64,000 nucleotides of DNA, taken from positions 100,139-164,138 of the forward strand of contig CAMAXE010000003.1 in assembly GCA_945862145.1 (NCBI GenBank), written 5' to 3'. Made by a program: the position numbers and the translations under genes. Every line of letters begins with the position of its first letter. The first letter of the stretch is position 1. Positions 39,045-47,492 of the stretch are shown here, one piece after another. Below the pieces are notes generated by a model. That model saw nothing but the letters and a program-made list of their open reading frames with translations. It did no database searches and had not been told where the DNA came from. Source of the DNA: Klebsiella pneumoniae. GTDB lineage: Bacteria > Pseudomonadota > Gammaproteobacteria > Pseudomonadales > UBA5518.

Positions 39045-39054
39045 TTGCCTGCGA

Positions 39055-40269
39055 TTATTGCGTGTAGGTTTTCAGGAAGCGCGCCAGTCGCTCCACCGCA
39101 TCCTCGATCTGCTCCTGGCGCGGCAGGAACACCACACGCAGGTGGTCGGGCTCCGGCCAGTTGAAGGCGCTGCCCTGCACCAGCAGCATCTTTTCCTGGG
39201 TCAGCAGGTCGTAGACGAGTTTTTCGTCGTCGTGTATGCGGTGGACTTTGGGGTCTAACCGCGGGAAGAGGTAGATCGCGCCGCGCGGTTTCACGCAGCT
39301 GACACCCGGTATCTGGTTCAGCAGTTCCCAGGCGCGGTCACGCTGCTCCAGCAGCCGCCCACCCGGCAGGATGAGGTCGTTGATGCTCTGGCGCCCGCCG
39401 AGCGAGGTCTGGATGGCGTGCTGCGCCGGCACGTTCGCGCACAGGCGCATAGAGGCAAGGATGTCCAGGCCCTCGATGAAGTCACGGGCCTTGTGCTTGG
39501 CGCCCGAGACGATCAGCCAACCCGAGCGAAACCCCGCCAGCCGATAGGTCTTGGACAGTCCGTTGAAGGTGAGGCAGAGCGGCTCCTGGGAGATGCTGGC
39601 GAGGGAAGTGTGTTCGGCATCGTCGTAGAGAATCTTGTCGTAGATCTCGTCTGCCAGGATCACCAGCCCGTGCTCGAGCGCGATCTCCACGATCGACTCG
39701 AGGATTTCCCGCGGATACACGGAGCCGGTGGGATTATTGGGGTTGATGATCAGGATGGCGCGGGTATTGGGCGTGATCTTCGCGCGGATATCGGCCAGAT
39801 CCGGGTACCAGTCCGATTGCTCGTCGCAGCGGTAGTGCACCGCCGTGCCGCCCGCGAGCGTGGTGGCGGCCGTCCAGAGCGGGTAATCGGGTGCCGGGAT
39901 CAGGATTTCGTCGCCGTCGTTGGCGAGGGCCTGCATCACCATGACGATCAGTTCGCTCACCCCGTTGCCGAGGTAGATGTCGTTCACCTCGACGCCGGCG
40001 ATGCTGCGCTGCTGGGCGTACTGCATCACCGCCTTGCGCGCCGAGTACAGTCCCTTGGAGTCGCAGTAGCCCTGCGACTCGGGGATGTTGTGGATGACAT
40101 CGACCAGGATTTCCTCCGGGGCGTCGAAGCCGAAGGGTGTGGGGTTGCCGATGTTCAGCTTGAGGATGCGGTGGCCTTCTTCCTCCATCACCGTTGCCCG
40201 CTCGTGCACGGGGCCGCGGATGTCGTAGCAGACGTTGGCGAGCTTGTGGGATTTGCGGTAGTCACGCAT
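39055..40269 (-). CDS. alaA: Alanine aminotransferase AlaA
   Basis: PLP-dependent class I aminotransferase, 404 residues, transferring amino groups between glutamate and pyruvate. It follows E. coli AlaA closely: KLANVCYDIRGPV near residue 8, LKLNIGNPTPFGFDAPEEI near 36, GYCDSKGLYSARKA near 68 and INPNNPTGSVYPREI near 174. The PLP-lysine lies in TFNGLSKTYRLAGFRSGW near 241, and MRLCANVPAQHAIQTSLGG near 283. The start at 40269 gives the AlaA N-terminus; the frame reads on upstream to 40476 with no similarity. Confidence 0.94.
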   Translation of the reverse strand: MRDYRKSHKLANVCYDIRGPVHERATVMEEEGHRILKLNIGNPTPFGFDAPEEILVDVIHNIPESQGYCDSKGLYSARKAVMQYAQQRSIAGVEVNDIYLGNGVSELIVMVMQALANDGDEILIPAPDYPLWTAATTLAGGTAVHYRCDEQSDWYPDLADIRAKITPNTRAILIINPNNPTGSVYPREILESIVEIALEHGLVILADEIYDKILYDDAEHTSLASISQEPLCLTFNGLSKTYRLAGFRSGWLIVSGAKHKARDFIEGLDILASMRLCANVPAQHAIQTSLGGRQSINDLILPGGRLLEQRDRAWELLNQIPGVSCVKPRGAIYLFPRLDPKVHRIHDDEKLVYDLLTQEKMLLVQGSAFNWPEPDHLRVVFLPRQEQIEDAVERLARFLKTYTQ

Positions 40270-40360
40270 GGGTGCGGGGTGTCTCCGGGTTGAGCAGCCA
40301 GTATAGTTGGGGTCCGCCGGCCCCGAAACCGGGGCTTTTCGCAGATACGGGAGAGATGGC

Positions 40361-40765
40361 ATGAGTGGATCGGGATCAGACGAGCAGTGGCGCGACAAAC
40401 TCACACCAGAGCAGTTCCACGTGTGTCGCCAGAAGGGCACAGAGCGGGCTTTTACCGGCAAATACTGGGACACCAAGACGGCAGGGACCTACCGCTGCGC
40501 CTGTTGTGGCGAGGCTCTGTTTGATTCAGCGACCAAGTACGACAGCCGCTCGGGGTGGCCGAGTTTTTACGCCCCGATCGCCGAGGAAGCCCTGCTGAAC
40601 GAGACCGACAGCAGTCTCGGCATGGTGCGCACCGAGGTCATGTGCCGCGGCTGTGGGGCCCATCTCGGGCACCTGTTTCCCGACGGGCCGCGGCCTACCG
40701 GCTTGCGCTACTGCATCAACTCGGCCTCACTGGAACTCGTGGAACAGGAGGCGGCCAGCCCCTGA
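40361..40765 (+). CDS. msrB: Peptide-methionine (R)-S-oxide reductase MsrB
   Basis: Repairs oxidised methionine (R epimer), 134 residues. Both zinc CxxC pairs are present (CACCG near residue 46, [12 protein letters not shown] near 92). GRSGWPSF-type sequence appears as [12 protein letters not shown] near 61, and the catalytic Cys is in [11 protein letters not shown] near 115. The ATG at 40361 follows GGGAGAG; it is preferred over the upstream in-frame start at 40307. Divergent from alaA. Confidence 0.95.
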   Translation: MSGSGSDEQWRDKLTPEQFHVCRQKGTERAFTGKYWDTKTAGTYRCACCGEALFDSATKYDSRSGWPSFYAPIAEEALLNETDSSLGMVRTEVMCRGCGAHLGHLFPDGPRPTGLRYCINSASLELVEQEAASP

Positions 40766-40809
40766 GCAAAGAGAGGTACTGGAATTTGATAATTGTTCGC
40801 GCCGCTTGC

Positions 40810-40838
40810 TTGACGCTCTCGGGAGGCCTCCCTAGAAT
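40810..40838 (+). promoter_or_regulatory. Promoter of tRNA-Glu
   Basis: TTGACG (40810-40815), 17-bp spacer, TAGAAT (40833-40838), then a GC-rich discriminator (GCGCGAC), typical of stringently controlled stable-RNA promoters. The tRNA begins 23 bp further on. Confidence 0.75.
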
Positions 40839-40861
40839 GCGCGACTTCGCGGAAGTGCTAC

Positions 40862-40937
40862 GTCCCCTTCGTCTAGAGGCCTAGGACATTGCCCTTTCAC
40901 GGCGGTAACAGGGGTTCGAATCCCCTAGGGGACGCCA
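40862..40937 (+). tRNA. tRNA-Glu (anticodon TTC)
   Basis: A 76-base cloverleaf with GTCCCCT/AGGGGAC acceptor stem and encoded CCA (40935-40937). The anticodon stem TTGCC/GGCGG encloses the loop CTTTCAC with TTC at 40896-40898. The T-arm GGGGTTCGAATCCCC is perfect. Confidence 0.97.
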
Positions 40938-41057
40938 TCTTCGCGCGAATTCGGCTCTGCCTGCGGGCAGGGCTGCAACCACTATCTTGTAGTCCGTGCC
41001 GGTGCATATTCGATAGTGGCGACATGCCCGCACGGCACGTTTCGAGATGGTGATTGA

Positions 41058-41336
41058 ATGAATATCTATGTTGGCAATCTTGCCTACACGACCAATGACC
41101 AGGAACTGCGCGACGCCTTCGAGGCGTTTGGCGCTGTGTCTCGCGCCTCGGTAATCATGGATCGTGAGACCGGCCGCTCCAAGGGCTTCGGTTTCATCGA
41201 GATGGCGAACAACGCCGACGCGGAAGCGGCCATCCAGGCCATGAATGGGCGCGACATCGGCGGCCGCACAGTCCGCGTCAATCAGGCAGAAGAGCGCAAG
41301 CCGCGCGACGACAGCGCTACGCGTCGCCGTTTCTGA
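41058..41336 (+). CDS. RNA-binding protein with one RRM
   Basis: Small protein of 92 residues that is almost entirely one RNA recognition motif. RNP2 is IYVGNL (residues 3-8) and RNP1 is KGFGFIEM (residues 42-49), with the aromatic residues that stack on RNA in place. A short basic, disordered tail (ERKPRDDSATRRRF) follows. Bacterial single-RRM proteins of this type are often cold- or stress-induced, but no regulatory site is evident here. It stands alone between tRNA-Glu and two terminator hairpins. Confidence 0.92.
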   Translation: MNIYVGNLAYTTNDQELRDAFEAFGAVSRASVIMDRETGRSKGFGFIEMANNADAEAAIQAMNGRDIGGRTVRVNQAEERKPRDDSATRRRF

Positions 41337-41346
41337 TCTGTATCCC

Positions 41347-41365
41347 GGGGCGCCTCCAGCGCCCC
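41347..41365 (+). terminator. GC hairpin after the RRM gene
   Basis: GGGGCGC, five-base loop, GCGCCCC, starting 11 bp after the RRM stop. There is no T-tract, so it may mainly protect the 3' end; a second hairpin with a T-rich tail follows. Confidence 0.5.
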
Positions 41366-41382
41366 TCGTGAACCCCGGTACG

Positions 41383-41417
41383 AGCCCGCGAAAGCAGGAT
41401 CCTCCGGGCTTTTGCGT
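41383..41417 (+). terminator. Rho-independent terminator downstream of the RRM gene
   Basis: AGCCCG (41383-41388) pairs with CGGGCT (41405-41410), followed by TTTGCGTTT. The short stem with a long loop and T-rich tail would stop plus-strand transcription before the convergent Rieske gene. Confidence 0.55.
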
Positions 41418-41418
41418 T

Positions 41419-42543
41419 TCAGGACAGTCGTTCCTGCACCCAGCGGTGAAACAGCGCCACATCGTATTCCTGCGGCATCAGCACCCCGGCCTCGTGACGG
41501 GTGCTCCGCTGCCCCCGCTGCGCCAGTTCGCAGGCCCGGGCATCCTGCAACACCACCAGCCTCCCGAACTCCGTCAGCGTTTTCACGTCGACCTCTGATG
41601 CCGGCAAGGCCGGATCCACATACCACTCGATCGTCATCTCTGTGCTGTCTACCGCCAGTGGCTGCAGACGCACCGAGCGCACGTAATCGCGATGCCCCAC
41701 CACGAAGGCCGAGGGGAAGAAGGTGGCGAAGCGCATGCCGGTGGCGATGGCCGCGGGATCGATGCCCGGCAGGGGGGGCAGGCACAGCTTGCCGCTGGTG
41801 CTCCAGGTCTCCACGCCCTCGCCGCAACTGGCTTCCAGCAAATCGCCCGGAGCGGGCTGGTAGTTGGGCTCGTCGTCCAGCCGGAGCAAGCCCTTGCCGT
41901 AAAGCGGCACCGCGCGGGAGAGCTCCGGGTGCACGCCCGGGCAGTGCGCGCACTCCATGAAATTCTCCCAGAAGAGCTTCCAGTTACAGGCGACGGTGTG
42001 GGTTTCGCTGTGCGCTGTGCGCAGCGTAGCGAGCGGCCAGCTGGCAACAAGATCGAACTCGCTGCCAAAGGCCTCGCGCAGCGTCATTGCCGGTGCCGGC
42101 TCGAGGTTGATGAAAACAAACCCGGCCCAGGTGTCTAGCGCTACCCCGTACAGGGGGTAGTTCGCCGCGTCGAAATCGGCGCAGGGGATGCGCCGGGGCG
42201 TGCGGGCGAGTTGGCCGTCCAGCGAATAGGTCCACGCATGGTAGGGACAGACGATGCGTCCCCCGGCAAAGTGTCCGGCGCGCTCGGTGCAGAGCACCGA
42301 GCCCCGGTGCCGGCAGGTGTTGTGGAAAGCTCTGAGCTCGCCGTCTTCACCCCGGAGCACCAGCAGTTCCTGCCCCGCGATGGGCACCAGTCGGTAGTCT
42401 CCCGGCGCAGCCCAGTCCGCTTCACGACCGATGCACAGCCATTCGCGGCGCCATATGGCCTCGATCTCGCGCTGGTGATGTGCGTCGTCGACGTACCAAC
42501 GGGTTGGCAGGCTGGGGAGGGTTCTGGGCAGTGCGGTGGTCAT
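41419..42543 (-). CDS. Rieske [2Fe-2S] ring-hydroxylating oxygenase, alpha subunit type
   Basis: Terminal oxygenase component of 374 residues. The N-terminal Rieske domain has the ligand set C-x-H in CRHRGSVLC and C-x2-H in CPYHAWTY (17-residue spacing, near 80-105). The C-terminal catalytic domain shows the mononuclear-iron motif NFMECAHCPGVHPEL near residue 190, with the bridging Glu and two His; the later Asp ligand is expected in its last third. The start at 42543 is preceded by AAGGAG, better than starts further upstream. No beta subunit, ferredoxin or reductase gene is nearby, so electron partners are encoded elsewhere. Substrate unknown; choline- or carnitine-oxygenase-like and aromatic or steroid oxygenases share this form. 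Confidence 0.87.
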   Translation of the reverse strand: MTTALPRTLPSLPTRWYVDDAHHQREIEAIWRREWLCIGREADWAAPGDYRLVPIAGQELLVLRGEDGELRAFHNTCRHRGSVLCTERAGHFAGGRIVCPYHAWTYSLDGQLARTPRRIPCADFDAANYPLYGVALDTWAGFVFINLEPAPAMTLREAFGSEFDLVASWPLATLRTAHSETHTVACNWKLFWENFMECAHCPGVHPELSRAVPLYGKGLLRLDDEPNYQPAPGDLLEASCGEGVETWSTSGKLCLPPLPGIDPAAIATGMRFATFFPSAFVVGHRDYVRSVRLQPLAVDSTEMTIEWYVDPALPASEVDVKTLTEFGRLVVLQDARACELAQRGQRSTRHEAGVLMPQEYDVALFHRWVQERLS

Positions 42544-42663
42544 CGCGCTCTCCTTCATCGCGGGCACCGGCATTATGCCGCTGCCGGGCCCTGAACGGGT
42601 GACGCCGCCGCGAGGCGATGGATACCATGGAGCCGAAGCCCCCGTTTGGAGCGTACCGCCACG

Positions 42664-43596
42664 ATGAGTCTTGCCCTGCGTATCAGGCAATTGTCCAAGA
42701 CCTACTCCAACGGACTATCGGCACTGAAGGGTATTGATCTCGATGTAGAGCAGGGCGACTTTTTTGCCCTGCTGGGCCCCAACGGCGCGGGCAAATCCAC
42801 CACCATCGGCGTCGTCTGCTCGCTCGTGCGCAAGAGCGGCGGCACGGTGGAGGTTTTCGGTACCGATATCGATCGCGACTTCCCCGGGGCCAAGCGTCAC
42901 ATAGGCGTGGTGCCGCAGGAATTCAACTTCAACAATTTCGAGAAGGTGGGCGACATCCTCGCCACCCAGGCGGGCTATTACGGTTTGCCGCGTGCGCTGG
43001 CGCGTGACCGTACCGAGAAATACCTGCACCGCCTCGAACTCTGGGGCAAGCGCGATCACGCCGCCCGCACCCTCTCGGGCGGCATGAAGCGGCGCCTGAT
43101 GATTGCCCGCGCACTGGTGCACGAGCCGCGCCTGCTGATTCTGGACGAGCCCACCGCGGGCGTGGACATCGAACTGCGCCGCTCGATGTGGAGCTTCCTG
43201 CAGGAGCTTAACGCTGCCGGCACCACCATCATCCTCACCACGCATTATCTCGAAGAAGCAGAGCGACTCTGCCGCAACATCGCGATCATCGACGATGGCC
43301 GCATCATCGAGAACACCGGCGTCAAGCAGTTGCTGCGGCAGATGCAGGTCGAGACCTTCGTGCTTGATCTGGGCGCAGATGTGGCGAATGACTTCGCGCT
43401 CGAGGGCTACGCCACACGGGTCACGGATCCGCGCACACTCGAGGTGGCCGTGCAGAAAGGGCAGTCGCTGAACGGGCTGTTCGAGTTGCTCACGGAGCGT
43501 GGCTTGCCGGTCACCAGCATGCGCAACAAGGCTAATCGCCTTGAGGAACTCTTCGTGGGCCTGCTGCAACACGGCAAGGCGGAGGCAGCGGCATGA
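42664..43596 (+). CDS. ABC transporter ATP-binding protein (YadG-like)
   Basis: ATPase of an ABC-2 type exporter, 310 residues. Walker A is GPNGAGKSTT near residue 39, the signature is LSGGMKRRLMIARALVHEP near 138, Walker B is LLILDEPTAGVD near 158, and the switch His is in ILTTHYLEEAE near 191. The ATG at 42664 matches the family N-terminus. It overlaps the permease gene by 4 bp, and the pair resembles E. coli YadG/YadH. The cargo is unknown. Confidence 0.9.
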   Translation: MSLALRIRQLSKTYSNGLSALKGIDLDVEQGDFFALLGPNGAGKSTTIGVVCSLVRKSGGTVEVFGTDIDRDFPGAKRHIGVVPQEFNFNNFEKVGDILATQAGYYGLPRALARDRTEKYLHRLELWGKRDHAARTLSGGMKRRLMIARALVHEPRLLILDEPTAGVDIELRRSMWSFLQELNAAGTTIILTTHYLEEAERLCRNIAIIDDGRIIENTGVKQLLRQMQVETFVLDLGADVANDFALEGYATRVTDPRTLEVAVQKGQSLNGLFELLTERGLPVTSMRNKANRLEELFVGLLQHGKAEAAA

Positions 43597-44366
43597 ACAG
43601 CCAGGAAATACTCACCGCCTTCCTTACCATCCTGATCAAGGAAGTGCGCCGCTTCACGCGGATCTGGGCGCAGACGCTGCTGCCCCCGGCGATCACCATG
43701 GTGCTCTACTTCGTGATCTTCGGCCGCTTGATCGGCTCGCGGATCGGACCGATGGGTGGCTTCGACTACATCCAGTTCGTGGTGCCTGGCCTGATCATGA
43801 TGGCCGTGATCAACAACAGCTACGCCAACGTGGTGTCCTCCTTTTTTGGCGCCAAGTTCCAACACCACATCGAGGAACTGCTCGTCTCGCCCACGCCCAA
43901 CTGGGTGATCCTGCTCGGTTTTACCGCGGGTGGCGTGGCGCGCGGGCTGTGCGTGGGGCTCATCGTGACCGTGCTGTCGCTGTTTTTCACGCGATTGCAC
44001 GTGCAGGACATCGGGCTCACCGTGCTGGTGGTGCTGCTCACCTCGGTGTTGTTCTCGCTGGCCGGATTCATCAATGCCGTGTTCGCCGACAACTTCGACG
44101 ACATCTCGATCATTCCCACCTTTGTGTTGACGCCGCTCACCTATCTGGGCGGGGTGTTCTATTCGATGGATCTGCTGTCGCCGTTCTGGCGCGCTCTGGC
44201 GCATTTGAACCCCATCCTCTACATGGTCAACGCATTCCGCTACGGGCTTCTGGGTGTCTCCGATATCCGCGTGGACTTCGCGCTGGCGATGATCGTGCTG
44301 TTCATCGTGGTTGCCTGGTTCTACAGCCTCTACCTGCTCGAATCCGGCAAGCGGCTGCGGCAGTGA
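43593..44366 (+). CDS. ABC-2 type transporter permease (YadH-like)
   Basis: Membrane partner of the ATPase, 257 residues with about six transmembrane helices. The family motif FGRLIGSRIG near residue 44 is followed by FVVPGLIMMAVINNSYANV near 60, then PTPNWVILLGFTAGGVARGL near 99 and LTPLTYLGGVFYSMDLL near 178, which matches the ABC-2 signature. Exports an unidentified substrate. Confidence 0.9.
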   Translation: MNSQEILTAFLTILIKEVRRFTRIWAQTLLPPAITMVLYFVIFGRLIGSRIGPMGGFDYIQFVVPGLIMMAVINNSYANVVSSFFGAKFQHHIEELLVSPTPNWVILLGFTAGGVARGLCVGLIVTVLSLFFTRLHVQDIGLTVLVVLLTSVLFSLAGFINAVFADNFDDISIIPTFVLTPLTYLGGVFYSMDLLSPFWRALAHLNPILYMVNAFRYGLLGVSDIRVDFALAMIVLFIVVAWFYSLYLLESGKRLRQ

Positions 44367-44465
44367 GCCGGAGGGCGCCGCGGTGCGCGAGCGACTGCGT
44401 CGAGTCCTGACGATGAAACCATCTACACTCCCGCGAACAGAGTTTGATCCCGGATGTAACCCGCC

Positions 44466-45299
44466 ATGAATCAGGACGAGTTCAACGATACGGCGCTTGG
44501 AAAGCGCTCCGAGGCCGTCTCGCAGTACACCCCATCGCTATTGTTTCCCATTGACCGTAGCCGTATGCGCGGCGACCTGATCGCGCCAGGCAGTGAACTG
44601 CCCTTTGAAGGCGTGGACCTGTGGACGGCCTGGGAACTCACCTGGCTTGATCGCGACGGCAAACCCGAGGTCGGCGTACTGCAGATCTCGGTGCCCTGCG
44701 ATTCGCGGGCAATCGTCGAGTCCAAGTCACTCAAACTCTACCTGGGCTCCTTCGCCCAGACACCCTTTGCCAGCGCCTACGACGTGGTGCGCACCCTGGA
44801 GTCCGACATCTCGGTCACCGTGGGTGCGCAGGTGGTGGTCGATTTGCTCACGATCAGCCAGGCCACACAGGCGGGAATCGCGAGCATGACGGGGGAATCC
44901 CTGGACACCATCCGGATCGCAGCGCCGGTCTACCAACCCGACGCAGGCTTGCTGCAGCGCCTGGAGACCGCACGGTTGGTGTCCGAGACCCTGTACACGA
45001 ACCTGTTCCGCTCGCTGTGCCCGGTTACCGGCCAACCCGATATGGCCAGCGTGCAGATCAGCTACACCGGGCCGCGCATCGAGCACGAGGACCTGCTGCG
45101 CTACCTCGTGTCTTTCCGCGATTACCCGGGTTTTCACGAGCATTGCGTAGAGCGCATTTTCGTAGACATCCTGGCGCGCTGCCGCCCGCGTGAACTGAGC
45201 GTCTATGCCCGCTTCCTGCGCCGCGGCGGGATCGACATCAACCCGTTCCGATCCACCGGCAAGGCGGTACCTTCCCCCACCCGACTGGTTCGGCAGTAA
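44466..45299 (+). CDS. queF: NADPH-dependent 7-cyano-7-deazaguanine reductase
   Basis: Reduces preQ0 to preQ1 in queuosine biosynthesis. At 277 residues it is the long, two-domain form (E. coli 282). ESKSLKLYLGSF near residue 88 is the substrate-binding ESKS-type motif. The catalytic Cys lies in LCPVTGQPDMASVQISY near 186, and the C-terminus has LRYLVSFRDYPGFHEHCVER and LRRGGIDINPFRS, all conserved. It is a single gene ahead of tRNA-Ser. Genes for preQ0 synthesis are not in the window. Confidence 0.95.
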   Translation: MNQDEFNDTALGKRSEAVSQYTPSLLFPIDRSRMRGDLIAPGSELPFEGVDLWTAWELTWLDRDGKPEVGVLQISVPCDSRAIVESKSLKLYLGSFAQTPFASAYDVVRTLESDISVTVGAQVVVDLLTISQATQAGIASMTGESLDTIRIAAPVYQPDAGLLQRLETARLVSETLYTNLFRSLCPVTGQPDMASVQISYTGPRIEHEDLLRYLVSFRDYPGFHEHCVERIFVDILARCRPRELSVYARFLRRGGIDINPFRSTGKAVPSPTRLVRQ

Positions 45300-45324
45300 G
45301 CCTGCAATTGCCGGGTCCGGCGGC

Positions 45325-45353
45325 TTGTAAGCCCCCGGCCCCCCCAGTAGAGT
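45325..45353 (+). promoter_or_regulatory. Promoter of tRNA-Ser
   Basis: TTGTAA (45325-45330), 17-bp spacer, TAGAGT (45348-45353), 22 bp ahead of the tRNA 5' end. Confidence 0.68.
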
Positions 45354-45375
45354 ACGCGGCTCGTTTTCCAGCCTT

Positions 45376-45466
45376 GGTGAGGTGTCCGAGCGGTTGAAGG
45401 AGCACGCCTGGAAAGTGTGTATACGTTAATAGCGTATCGAGGGTTCGAATCCCTCTCTCACCACCA
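45376..45466 (+). tRNA. tRNA-Ser (anticodon GGA)
   Basis: A class II tRNA of 91 bases with a long variable arm (around TATACGTTAATAGCGTAT). The anticodon stem CACGC/GTGTG encloses CTGGAAA, giving GGA. The acceptor stem GGTGAGG pairs with TCTCACC, followed by A and an encoded CCA. It flanks the mobile island to its right. Confidence 0.96.
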
Positions 45467-45516
45467 CGCAGTCTGCTGAGTCCCGGTTCTCCAACCGGAG
45501 ACGCTGCAGAAACACG

Positions 45517-45545
45517 AAAAGGCCCGCGATTTGCGGGCCTTTTTG
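45517..45545 (+). terminator. Rho-independent terminator after tRNA-Ser
   Basis: AAAAGGCCCGC, loop GATTT, GCGGGCCTTTTT: a textbook stem with T-tract, 50 bp after the tRNA. Confidence 0.9.
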
Positions 45546-45779
45546 TTTTGGTGGGGCGCGGTTTAAAGGACCTGGAGACTGGTCGCCGGGGCAAAGTTCG
45601 GCAGTTTTCTCCTTTGCCGGTTTTTGAACTCCCCTATGGGGTGGTGTGGCCCACGCCAAACACAGAGCGTCCACGTTCGGGCGATTTGCTGAGCCTCACC
45701 TTATGACCGCTCCGGGTCGTAAGCGGAAATCCAAAGCGATTCTCCGGCTGCTACAAGCGCATGTCCACAGAAGCAGGGA
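45546..45779. other. Non-coding stretch between tRNA-Ser terminator and the island
   Basis: No gene is supported; with the tRNA 3' flank the gene-free stretch is 313 bp. Open frames on the minus strand here run through the antisense of the tRNA and are artefacts. The left boundary of the island must lie somewhere in this stretch, but no clear attachment repeat is visible. Confidence 0.4.
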
Positions 45780-47492
45780 TCAAGGTCGGAACCGCTCCCT
45801 CTGCGCCTTCCACCCGAGCGGAATCCCCGCCTTCGACGTATCGAGGGTGAGTGTATCGGGAACATCGCCTGCAATAATCGCCTCGATGATGTCCGGCGCA
45901 AGGAACGCAAGCTTGCGGACGTGCCGGGCGTAACTGGCGTCGACGCCTTCCCGGCGGGTAAGTGCGTCGATGGAGTCGACTTCGCCGGACAGCAGGGCCT
46001 CGTTCCATGAGAGGGCTTTTAGTAGAGCCTCCTGCAGTGCGGTCAGCGACACCTTGTGCACCGCAGGGGGAGGGCCCGCGGACACCACCAGCTTCGTCTC
46101 GATGCCGCTCCGTCGTAGCTGGACCGGGATATCGATCGTTGCATCGGCTGCCGGGTGCGTCGCCGGGGGTTCCGGGCCGGTTGGTCCCCTGGGGACCAGG
46201 TCCGCTGCCAGCTGGCTCGTCGCGAGCACGACCCGGACCCGGTCCCGCCCGACCTCGACCCGGCGCAGCCACAGCTGAATCCGCTCGCACCGTTGGTGAC
46301 AGGTCCAAGTCTGCCACTGATTCGCCATCGCGCTGGCTGCCGCCATCAGGCGCGCTCGCTGTGCGGCACCCGACTTGGGCACCGCCAGGGTGTCCAGAAC
46401 CTGGTGACCGTCCTGCAATAGCTCGAGAACACGGCCCACCACGATGTCCTCGAGCGCTGTTCCCGGAACGCGCACCACACTCCCGGCGTCGTCCTCCCGG
46501 TACTGGAGCACGGCCTGGCTTACGTAAAAGGGGTAGTGCTTGCCGCGCCGACGGGTATACGTGGGGCTCATCCGATTGCCCCGATCGTCCACCACGAGTC
46601 CTGCAAGCAGACTGGGATGCTTGACGCTCGCGCGTGCGGTCTTGTCGTGCCGGTTTCGTGTCAGCGTGTCCTGGACCGCCTGCCAGGTGTCCGGAGCCAC
46701 GATCGCCGTGTGCTGTCCAACGTGCAGCGCACCTCGGTGTGGGACCTTTCCGATGTAGACCGGATTCTTGAGGATCGTGTACAGCGCGCCGCGCGAGAAC
46801 GGCTTGGCTCCTTGGGATTTGGTGCCGTTCGGACGCGACTTGCTCCGCAGCGCCTTTGCGTCGAGTTCGGCCTTAAGCGCCCGGACACAGCGCACTGCCA
46901 GGTAGCGCTCGAACAGGTGGCGCACCTGCTCGGCCTCCGGTTCGTTCACGACCAACTGCTTGTCGACGCGGTCGTACCCCAGCGGAACCGTCCCGCCCAT
47001 CCACATGCCTTTTTTCTTGGAAGCGGCAATTTTGTCGCGGATCCGCTCGCTCGTGACCTCGCGCTCGAACTGCGCGAAGGAGAGCAGCACGTTCAGGGTG
47101 AGCCGTCCCATCGAGGTCGAGGTGTTGAACTGCTGGGTGACAGAGACGAAAGACACGCCGTGCTTATCAAAGAGCTCGACCAGGCGCACAAAGTCCGCGA
47201 GCGAGCGGCTCAGCCGATCGACCTTGTAGACGATCACGGTATCGATCGCACCTTGCTGGATGGCGGCGAGCAACGCGGCGAGGGCAGGGCGCGCGAGGTT
47301 CCCACCCGAGAAGCCGCCGTCGTCGTAGGCGGTGGGTAGCGCCACCCAGCCCTCGTGGGCTTGGCTCTTGATAAACGCCTCGCCGGCCTCGCGCTGGGCG
47401 TCGAGGGAGTTGAAGGCCTGGTCGAGCCCTTCCTCGGAGGATTTCCGGGTGTAGATCGCGCAGCGCCGGGTCGGCGGGGCAGCGGTGTTCAT
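45780..47492 (-). CDS. Large serine recombinase (site-specific integrase/resolvase)
   Basis: DNA recombinase of 570 residues that would integrate or excise the island. The N-terminal catalytic domain has the nucleophile Ser in RCAIYTRKSSEEG (residues 9-21) and the conserved KVDRLSRSLADF near 88. LSFAQFEREVTSERIRDKIA near 132 is the E-helix region. A recombinase domain (about 165-280, GYDRV and LYTILKNPVYIGKV) and a zinc-ribbon/coiled-coil C-terminal region follow. The C-terminal 100 residues contain a helix-turn-helix-like stretch (LTRREGVDASYARHVRKLAF). The start at 47492 overlaps the DUF2924 stop by ATGA, so the two are co-translated. Confidence 0.93.
   Translation of the reverse strand: MNTAAPPTRRCAIYTRKSSEEGLDQAFNSLDAQREAGEAFIKSQAHEGWVALPTAYDDGGFSGGNLARPALAALLAAIQQGAIDTVIVYKVDRLSRSLADFVRLVELFDKHGVSFVSVTQQFNTSTSMGRLTLNVLLSFAQFEREVTSERIRDKIAASKKKGMWMGGTVPLGYDRVDKQLVVNEPEAEQVRHLFERYLAVRCVRALKAELDAKALRSKSRPNGTKSQGAKPFSRGALYTILKNPVYIGKVPHRGALHVGQHTAIVAPDTWQAVQDTLTRNRHDKTARASVKHPSLLAGLVVDDRGNRMSPTYTRRRGKHYPFYVSQAVLQYREDDAGSVVRVPGTALEDIVVGRVLELLQDGHQVLDTLAVPKSGAAQRARLMAAASAMANQWQTWTCHQRCERIQLWLRRVEVGRDRVRVVLATSQLAADLVPRGPTGPEPPATHPAADATIDIPVQLRRSGIETKLVVSAGPPPAVHKVSLTALQEALLKALSWNEALLSGEVDSIDALTRREGVDASYARHVRKLAFLAPDIIEAIIAGDVPDTLTLDTSKAGIPLGWKAQRERFRP

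Noticed and set aside
40881..41462. Minus-strand frame ending GDSNPCYRRERAMS
   Set aside because: Its end is the antisense of tRNA-Glu and the remainder is opposite the RRM gene.
45238..45674. Minus-strand frames containing GERGIRTLDTLLTYTHFPG-like sequence
   Set aside because: This is the antisense of tRNA-Ser, a well-known source of spurious proteins.
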